A stretch of DNA of 64,000 nucleotides, from contig MNCI01015499.1 in assembly GCA_015680685.1 (NCBI GenBank), positions 4,722 through 68,721 of the forward strand. The letters run 5' to 3'. A model generated the notes under the pieces. The model did not search any database. It was not told the DNA's origin and saw only the letters and a program-made list of their open reading frames with translations. Source of the DNA: Gnetum montanum. Its lineage: Eukaryota; Streptophyta; Gnetopsida; Gnetales; Gnetaceae. This document shows positions 56,594 through 64,000 of this stretch, in pieces; positions within the stretch are counted from its first letter, which is position 1; every line of letters begins with the position of its first letter. The position numbers and the translations under genes are program-made.

Positions 56594-57180
56594 CGATGAA
56601 TAGCGTTCACATGATGAATAGTGTTTATGCTATGAATAGTGTTCACATGATGAATAGTGTTCACGCTATGAATAGTGGTCACGCTGATCCTTTATGTTGT
56701 GAATAGTGTTCATGTGATGAATAATGTTTTCGTGGATGAATAGTGTTTTACGCATCCTTACGCTATGCAGCGTAAGAAAATGTAGCCCCAACATAATTAA
56801 CTGAAAACACCTCATTTAAGACCCGAATTTTGATTTTCTGGAGGCTAGGAGCTACTGGGGACTTTCTGTCATTTTCTGAAATTTTTCTGTAATTTTTGGA
56901 AGTTGATGAATAGTGTTCACGCGATGAATAGTGATTACGCGGATGAATAGTGTTTACGCGATGAATAGTGATCGCACGGATGAATAGTGTTTACGCGATG
57001 AATAGTGATCGGCAAGATGAATAGTGTTTTCTTGGATGAATAGTGTTTTACGCTATGAATAGTGATTTACACATCCTTATGCTATGCAGCGTAAGAAAAT
57101 GTAGCCCCAAAATAATAGACTAAAAACACCTCATTTAAGGCCCGAATTTTGATTTTTTGGAGGTTGGAAGCTGCTGGGGA
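56594..57180. repeat. Two arrays of GATGAATAGTGTTCACG within a 319-bp duplication
   Basis: Arrays of 15-18-bp units (core GATGAATAGTG) lie at 56594-56752 and 56902-57068. The sequence after each array, from CTATGCAGCGTAAGAAAATG (56763 and 57082), is repeated with a 319-bp offset, so the whole segment is a tandem duplication. Units alternate TGTTCACG, TGATTACG and TGTTTACG endings. Confidence 0.85.
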
Positions 57181-57440
57181 CCTTGGTGAAGGTCATGGGG
57201 GGTCCTTGTGCTTGATTTCGACCTGTTTTGACTCAGTTTTAGGGCCCCAAAAGTTGGTGACGCTTACGCGTTATGATCTGTGGGCCCCAAGGGGACCTTA
57301 CTTGCTCCATGGTGGGTTGCTTGAAGCTGTTTCAAAGGCTCTAAAGTTGTCTGGAAGTGTTGCTAAAATTTTTGTGATGTTTCATTGGCCCCTCTTTGTT
57401 GACGCCTGGAGGAATCCACCCGAGAGGTGTCGACAAAGAA

Positions 57441-58507
57441 GTGCAAACACCATGAACAAACAAGTACCAAACATTAACCATCAGCCCTTGGCTGGATGTC
57501 ATCGCATCATTTTCAAAAGTACATGGGATTGGGATTTGGGGAATGTAGTTCAAGATGTAAGGGGACTGGTTGTAACTAGAGGAATTCAGGAGTTGGTCGA
57601 GGGTGAAAATTGCGGTTGGAATTTGTGGGAGAGGAATGCTCCCTCATGAACAAGTTATGTCATTGGTTCTTGTCAATAGCCAGGTTTTCAGCAAACTTGG
57701 AACCAAGACATAGAATATGCATTCTTTGGAGAAACGGGACTCTTAAAGAGTGTTTATGGGGCCCATTGTGAATAGCCAAAGCCACGCAGTGATGTGCAAC
57801 ATGATCTCTTTGAGACATAGGTGTAACTATTTTTTCAAGACAATTTCCTTCTCGCTTGGGGCTTGTATGAGAATGGCCAATAGTCTTTTGTTTATGGTGT
57901 CAACGGGGTCATGAAGACCTTTTCTGTGTATTTTGCTCTTTTTTCGATCTTTTTGAAAGAGCTTGATTTTTGTGCCATGCTAGTGTTTGAGCACTTGCAT
58001 TTTACATCATGCACTATGTATCATGTTTTCCGTCGCAACTGCTTAGAGAGTTACAGTGTGCAACAGTGTATCAAAAGTTTTGAGGTGAGTAGAATATATC
58101 AGGGGGGTGTAATTGAATAGGATAAGGGAGCATGATGGGGAATAGGGAATGTATCAGGATTCGGGAATGTACTTTTGAACGGATTGATTAACCCAGTCAT
58201 GTGCGTCAGGAAAAACGTGATACCTTATCGTCATGATGAAGTGCATTTATGCACGAACGCCTCAGAAGTGTGATCTTGCAAACACAACTCCAAGAAGACA
58301 AGAAAACCACAAATGAAACAATCAGCTAAACACTTTAAACAAGGAGATGGAGTCACCATGTGTAGCTTTTAAAATAGACAGAATCATGAACAGCATCAGT
58401 TTCATTAGGCCCCATGAGATGAATCATGCAACAAGTCTTTGTGAAACAAGAACAACCAACTGCAATAACAGATCTTTTCAAGTTTTGCCTGGTCGTCGAT
58501 GATTTCA
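57441..58507. other. Unassigned sequence between presumptive LTR and repeats of G
   Basis: Little low-complexity sequence. An open frame on the plus strand (57149-57649) has no recognisable domain and runs across the presumptive LTR edge, so it is probably chance. No RT or integrase similarity on the minus strand. G+C is higher than in the Athila-like elements. Confidence 0.4.
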
Positions 58508-59381
58508 CCAGTTTATAGTCTTAGCGGATTGTCGTGGGTTAGTTTCATGTCATAATCCCTTGGATGGTGCTAGTTTAGCATCGTAGCGGACGATGCATTG
58601 CTAGTTTATAATCATAGTGGACTATGAAGAGGCAAACTAGTTTATATTCTTAGTGGACTCTGGTTGCTAGTTTCATGTCATGGCGGATAGATGTAGCAGG
58701 TTAGTGTCAAACCGAACAAAACTCTGTGGTATCAGTTTTAGGTCATGATCCAGGACTGTTCTGTGCTAGTTTATAGTCATAGTGGACTGATGCTTACCTT
58801 ACTTGTGTAAAGTGTAATGCTGCATGCATGGTCATGCTATGTATTTGCAAGATTATATAAAAAATCAACTAGAAAGAAAACAACATCAAGTGATACCATG
58901 TTGTACATAGAGTTGGAATGTATAAAGACTGATGTAATTGCCTGAATTTAATTGTGGTATAAAATGGTTGCATTGTTATCTTTATATTTCATGTAAATAT
59001 TTTTGTCAGTTTTCATGTTTTTATTGTTTTTCTTTTTTTTCAAGAGTATATGTGTGCAATTAAATGTAACATAAATTTCTAAAGTGTAAAGCAAGATGTA
59101 AGGTAAATACTTGGAAAAGAAAGCAATGATCGTGCAAGAATCCAAATCGTAACTTGTAACCTGTAAGTGAAAATTCAATGTAAGATGATGGGAGTTCGTA
59201 AATTCTGTAATTTTTTGGCTCTAGTTTAAAACCATTTCAGGCTTGGTACATCAGTTTAAAGTCTTGATGGACTGTTTCATCTGTTGTTAAAGAAAGGATT
59301 ACCAGTTTTATGCCATGGTGGGCCAAAGATAATAACATTTTCAAGAATTTTTAAATGGAACCAGTCATTTCTGACCGTGGC
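58508..59381. repeat. Degenerate, irregularly spaced precursor-like repeats
   Basis: About ten copies of a CTAGTTTATAGTCATAGTGGAC-like core are separated by 15-35 bp of different sequence (58510-58800). After a 420-bp gap, a few more follow (59219-59381). The core corresponds to the first 20 bp of the 27-bp unit in the array that follows. The gap (58800-59215) has many TGTAA motifs and no coding frame. Confidence 0.7.
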
Positions 59382-61002
59382 TAGTTTAATGTCATTGCAG
59401 AAAGTTCATAATTTAACATCATTTCGAACGTGTCGTAGTTTAACGTCATTTCGGACAGTTCGTAGTATAACGTCATTTCGAACAGTTCATAGTTTAACGT
59501 CATTTCAGATAGTTCATAGTTTAACGTCATTTCGGACAGTTCATAGTTTAACGTCATTTCAGAAAGTTCGTAGTTTAACGTCATTTCGAATAGTTCATAA
59601 TTTAACATCATTTCGGACAGTTCGTAGTTTAACGTCATTTCGGACAGTTCATAATTTAACGTCATTTTGGACAGTTCATAGTTTAACGTCATTTTGGACA
59701 GTTCGTAGTTTAACGTCATTTCGGACAGTTCATAATTTAACGTCATTTTGGACAGTTCATAGTTTAACGTCATTTTGGACAGTTCGTAGTTTAACGTCAT
59801 TTCGGACAGTTCATAATTTAACGTCATTTTGGACAGTTCATAGTTTAACGTCATTTTGGACAGTTCGTAGTTTAACGTCATTTCGGACAGTTCATAGTTT
59901 AACGTCATTTCAGAAAGTTCGTAGTTTAACGTCATTTCGAATAGTTCATAATTTAACATCATTTCGGACAGTTCGTAGTTTAACGTCATTTCGAATAGTT
60001 TGTAGTTTAACGTCATTTCGGATAGTTCATAGTTTAACGTCATTTCAGACAATTTGTAGTTTAACGTCATTTCGGATAGTTCGTAGTTTAACGTGATTTC
60101 AGACAATTTGTAGTTTAATGTCATTTAGGATAGTTCGTAGTTTAATGTCATTTCGAACCATTCGTAGTTTAACGTCATTTTGGACAATTCGTAGTTTAAC
60201 GTCATTTCAGACAATTCGTAGTTTAACGTCATTTCGGATAGTTCGTAGTTTAACGTCATTTCGGACAGTTCGTAGTATAACGTCATTTCGAACAGCTCAT
60301 AGTTTAACGTCATTTCAGATAGTTCATAGTTTAACGTCATTTCGGGCAGTTCATAGTTTAACGTCATTTCGAACAGTTCATAGTTTAACGTCATTTCAGA
60401 AAATTCATAGTTTAACATCATTTCGGACAGTTCATAGTTTAACGTCATTTCGAATAGTTTGTAGTTTAACGTCATTTCGGATAGTTCGTAGTTTAACGTC
60501 ATTTCAGACAATTTGTAGTTTAATGTCATTTAGGATAGTTCGTAGTTTAATGTCATTTCGAACCATTCGTAGTTTAACGTCATTTTGGACAATTCGTAGT
60601 TTAACGTCATTTCAGACAATTCGTAGTTTAACGTCATTTCGGATAGTTCGTAGTTTAACGTCATTTCGGACAGTTCATAATTTAACGTCATTTTGGACAG
60701 TTCATAGTTTAACGTCATTTTGGACAGTTCGTAGTTTAACGTCATTTCGGACAGTTCATAGTTTAACGTCATTTCGGACAGTTCCTAGTTTAACGTCATT
60801 TCGGACAAGTCATAGTTTAACGTCATTTCGAACAGTTCATAGTTTAACGTCATTTCAGAAAATTCATAGTTTAACATCATTTCGGACAGTTCATAGTTTA
60901 ACGTCATTTCAGAAAGTTCGTAGTTTAACGTCATTTCGAATAGTTCATAATTTAACATCATTTCGGACAGTTCGTAGTTTAACGTCATTTCGGACAGTTC
61001 AT
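59382..61002. repeat. 27-bp minisatellite, 60 units in exact register
   Basis: Unit TAGTTTAACGTCATTTCGGACAGTTCG with variants, mostly transitions. From the TAG at 59382 to the TAG at 61002 is exactly 60 times 27 bp, so no indel is present. On the minus strand the frame of the upstream protease continues through the array as a 9-residue repeat MTLNYELSE, broken at 61013-61015 (TAG), 60785-60787 (TAG), 60530-60532 (TAA) and 60125-60127 (TAA). The plus strand is also open (SLTSFRTVR) over most of the array, so open frames alone are not evidence of translation. Higher-order repeats of 3 and 15 units are visible. Confidence 0.95.
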
Positions 61003-61012
61003 AGCATTCGTT

Positions 61013-61990
61013 CTAGTTGTTGAGTTGCCTCTTGATCCTTTGTAGCTTAACATGTGGGGCTGTGCGTATGGGTATGATTTTATATTTTCCTTCCCCTTCA
61101 TCGGTGATATCAAAGGGTAGCTTTGACCAAGAGACATCAGTAGGAATGGCTCCTATGTCTGCGTCTTCTTGTATTTCTTTAGTGCTAGTTGGATTATGAG
61201 TCAACGTTGGGTTCACGTTCTGATGTATGTTCATGGTTTCTTGTTTAGGCTTAACGAACTCAATTTCTAACCCTTGACCTACCTCAAGGTATGAGGAAGT
61301 GACCGATGTTGTTGTATCCCCATGTATGATGATTTCACCTCCCTCGTAAGGTAGGTGGATCTCCTGATGGATTGGTGAGGATACGGCTTTGAGTTGAGCT
61401 AGACAAGGAGGTCCTAAGATTAGATTAAACCCTGGCATTTCATCAACCACTATGAATTCAGCTGATGTAGGAAACTGGTCACCGGCTATGAAAGCTAAAG
61501 TAACCATGCCTTTCACTCTCACACGGGAACCACTGAAAGATCTCAAGAAAGAGGTTGTTGTGGGCTGTACTTGTTCAGTGAGTCCCAATTTTTTGATGAT
61601 AGAAAAAGGTATTACATTTGTTGCCGCACCATCATCGACATGCACCCAACATATTTTGAAATGATCAACCTGTATTGTTATGAACATAGGGGTCGTGGTG
61701 ATTTCCCCTATTTTCTCATCTAGCTTAATGTCCTTAACGCGGAAATCTAAGGATGTGGTCTTCGATTCCTGAAGTTGTGGGGATAATACTGCATAAATGG
61801 ATGGTTCGTCTACAGGAAGATCCTCACTAACAGGAATTGAAGTTAGCATCCGTACGAGAGCTTCTTGATGTACTAGTGAAGTCATTACTAGGTCATACAG
61901 ACTTAAAGAAGTATTCTTTTGTTTTAAGGCTTGTGTGACCTAGGTCAACGCATTTGCTAGGTCTTTACCGTTTGGGACATTCTTATCCAT
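61013..61990 (-). pseudogene. Aspartic protease region of element G
   Basis: Open from 61885 to the TAG at 61013-61015. LVHQEALVRML (N-terminal segment typical of Tat/Ogre gag-pro) precedes the retropepsin: WVHVDDGAATNVIPFSIIKK (active-site D-D-G with the ATN that follows in this family), then VTLAFIAGDQFPTSAEFIVV and FNLILGPPCLAQLKAV (the hydrophobic-G region of the fold). The tail ends KLQRIKRQLNN. A TAG and a TGA lie just upstream (61900-62020). The domain would process the G polyprotein or one from a related element. No RT follows. Confidence 0.78.
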
Positions 61991-64000
61991 AGAGATTTCG
62001 TCCATTTGACCCAGCATTCATATTTCTTCTGGAGGGGTTTTTATGTTAGTAGCTGAGAATGCTGAGTTTGGGATATGACTTGTGACTTCATTTTTATTTT
62101 GGTGACTTGTACTAGGCTCATTAATGGACGAACTCATAGGAATGGTGTTTAGTGGTGTAGGCTTAGGTAGTCCTAATTCGTGTCCATGGTTTTCTCTCTC
62201 CGTGCGCTCTCTTTTTTCTCTTTCCAAGCGCTCTCTTATTAGCCTATCGGCAAGACATTCTCGCAAAGGTCATCGAGAAGTGGAGGTGGGTTGTGTGCCA
62301 AGGTGTTTTGGCACCTAGACCACAAAAGGAATGGGTCGGTTTTCAGATGGTATGTTTGTTGTGGTGGCAACCGAAGGAGGTATGCGGATGATTAATGGTT
62401 TTTGTGGCACGAGAGACATGCGGATGATGAAAGGGGCTTGAGGAGATGTTGGGGTAGGTGTGTTTTCTAAAGGCCTCTAAATCACAAAAGGTCTTCGCGA
62501 AACATCTTATCTGTTTTCCATATGGATAGTATTAATCACATATGGTGCATCATTGGTGTTGAGAGGATCCTTGTAGACCCCCATGGATTGGTTTTGATGT
62601 CTTATTGGGTTCGCCTCATCGAATGCTACTTCACCCCTATCAATCATGCGTTGTATGTCTTGTTTCAACGTAAAGCAGTAATCAGTCCCATGACCACACC
62701 GTTGGTGATATTCACAAAACCTATCCAACCTAAAGCCTTTTGGAATGGGAGGTTCGTTGGTTGTTGCTAAGGCTGGATTTTTGGCCAATTCGCAAAAGCA
62801 ATCATGTCTTTACGAGGCCGCAGGAGACATTTGGTTGTGTTGAATTAGCCCAGCCTTTAGAAGTTGATCAAGTAGTTGTGAAGGCTTCATGGACAATGGT
62901 GTGTATTGAGCAGGGTCTTTCCTTTCGAAGGTACGGGCATGACCTGTGTTGTTGTTTCTTTTTGAGGAATTTTTAGGTGTATGAGTGGGTGTGGTTCTTT
63001 CATAGTTGTTTGGGATAGCGGATTGTTTTCCTTCAGCCACTGCTGCTACCATTGTTTTGGATTTATCTTTCCTCGTGTATTGGCTCCTAAAGGTTGAGTA
63101 GGCTGGGTCATTACTTGTTTGTGCCACTTCTTCTATGTCTTTGATTTGTACGAATGCTTGGCTCAATGTGCGGGCTTTCAGGTAGTAAAGTTTTGACTTA
63201 ATAAAGTCATTCACGGCCAACTTAAGGATGGTGAGTAAATATGTTTCAGGGAGAGGTTCGTGAAGTTTTTTTAAGGCTGCACTCCACCTTTGGATAAATT
63301 TCTGTGTTGACTCTAATGGCACTTGTTTAACTTGAATCAAGCTATCTAACGTGGCTTCAGGTTTCAAATTGTACTTGAAACGGGTGAAAAACTGATGCAA
63401 CAAACTCTCTAAAGAAGATATGAAGCTACAGGGTAAAGATCGGTACCAGTCTAAAGCTTTTCTGATTAAGGACATTGCAAACACTCGCAAAATTACATGG
63501 GGTCATGCTTGAAGTAAAAGGCTTTCAGTTCTAAATGTCACTAGGTGGGCATTTGGGTCCCCTTCTCCATTGTACTTGGTCAGTTGAGGTAATGAGACTC
63601 CTTTTGGCAAGGTCAAGGGTGGAACTGAGGGATCAATTAGGTCATCTTGATAGAAATCTAGTACCTTGACTTCCTCATTGTTGAAATTTTTAAGGCGTTT
63701 TAACTCTTCTGCCAACGAGTGCATCATTTTTTGTGTGTCTGCCCATTCTTGGGCAGTAAGCAAACCAGTGGATTGAGTGGATTATGGATGATAATGGTTT
63801 AATTGTTGCATTGTTTGTGGAAAGGCAGGTTATTGGGCTAACATTTGTTGTGGGGGGATGGTATTCGGGATTGAGACCATCTATGGAGCCCACTACCCAG
63901 TTATAGGTTGTGAGGTAACACCTTGCACATGTTAGGTTGGAGTAATCAATGGTGCCCCATAAATCTGTACCTGGAGTATGTAATGGGTGGATGTGGAAGC
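61991..64000 (-). pseudogene. gag of element G, 5' end outside the window
   Basis: One reading frame runs from the window edge to protease with a few stops (TGA at about 63514, TAA near 62793, further stops near 62506, 62478, 62320 and 62270). The N-terminal part is glutamine-rich (about 63780-63850), followed by QLTKYNGEGDPNAHLVTFRT, then the gag domain FAMSLIRKALDWYRSLP, LLHQFFTRFKYN, and LDSLIQVKQVPLESTQKFIQ. A zinc-knuckle-type CEYHQRCGHGTDYCFTLK (about 62690-62745) and an arginine/glutamate-rich segment (62170-62266) follow. These features fit the Tat/Ogre branch of Ty3 elements. Confidence 0.8.

Larger units (their letters stand above)
55518..57440 (-). repeat. Presumptive 3' LTR of G (right border uncertain)
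   Basis: The left end TGTACTGACC abuts GATAC. A TATA box lies at 56096-56107. U3 (to the right) is built of short tandem repeats. The right border is a guess: an imperfect inverted repeat TTTGTTGACGCCT...AGGTGTCGACAAA at 57395-57434 looks like LTR-end sequence, but no polypurine tract is clear beside it. The partner LTR would be needed to settle it. Confidence 0.4.
55518..64000 (-). mobile_element. Element G, gag-protease element without visible RT/integrase
   Basis: The left boundary is inferred where H's integrase homology ends, at GATAC|TGTACTGACC (55517/55518). From right to left: gag (from beyond 64000), protease, a 27-bp minisatellite (59382-61002), a degenerate repeat zone (58508-59381), and a long repeat-rich presumptive 3' LTR with a minus-strand TATA box at about 56100. 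Gag and protease resemble the Tat/Ogre lineage, unlike the Athila-like elements elsewhere. The order gag-protease-repeats-LTR without RT suggests a non-autonomous element. Its 5' LTR lies outside the window. Confidence 0.7.

Noticed and set aside
57149-57649. 166-codon plus-strand open frame as a gene
   Set aside because: No recognisable domain. It lies antisense across repeat and LTR sequence of G and crosses the imperfect inverted repeat at 57395-57434.
59382-61002. CRISPR array
   Set aside because: Units are contiguous with no unique spacers, no leader and no cas genes, and the context is a plant retrotransposon.
59284-61023. Long plus-strand open frames with a SLTSFRTVR repeat as host repeat proteins
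   Set aside because: They exist only because the 27-bp period is a multiple of 3. They have no start context, no domain and run antisense to gag-protease of G.

Overview
The window is a block of nested, mostly decayed plant LTR retrotransposons. I see no recognisable host gene. Evidence for a land plant: Ty3/gypsy elements with a tRNA-Asp-type primer binding site, an Athila-like polymerase and a separate Tat/Ogre-like gag-protease lineage, plus a Ty1/copia element primed by initiator tRNA-Met. AT-rich sequence, deep nesting and old LTR pairs suggest a large, slowly purged genome (a gymnosperm would fit, but this is not shown).

Layout. Element A (minus, 1-1159) is only its 5' LTR and primer binding site; it sits in the 5' LTR of element D. 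D (plus, 1160-32447) is an old Ty3 element split by several insertions: an unidentified AT-rich insert (3419-4136), a minus-strand copia element (6864-13373, itself interrupted at 8821-9390), and Ty3 element C (13899-26011). Element B (minus, 19931-25160) lies in turn inside C, in the G-run of C's 3' polypurine tract. Downstream of its integrase D carries an extra long decayed ORF (28613-31390) preceded by a U3-like promoter block and an intron-like segment. After an unassigned spacer (32448-33740) comes element F (plus, 33741-43716), complete in layout but full of stops. Remnant H (minus, 43717-44517 and 54361-55517) was split by element E (minus, 44518-54360, target duplication ATAAT), the best preserved full-length copy. 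H is truncated on the right by element G (minus, 55518 to beyond 64000), which has gag and protease but no reverse transcriptase or integrase in the window, and a 60-unit 27-bp minisatellite directly after protease.

How the parts relate. A, B, E and F share one LTR family; C and D/H have related but diverged LTRs. E and F keep gag, protease, RT, RNase H and integrase regions in order; B and C have lost RT through integrase and could move only in trans. Most defects are transitions turning CAG, CAA, CGA or TGG into stops, as expected for long-methylated DNA. Several catalytic residues are lost, including the same integrase Asp-to-Asn change in E and F.

The observations I rate most interesting are: the 27-bp array with no indels that continues the gag-protease frame after a single TAG; the extra D-element ORF with its own promoter-like and intron-like structure; repeated polypurine-tract motifs at three positions in the 3' regions of B, E and F; and four single-N joints flanked by direct duplications that look like assembly artefacts.
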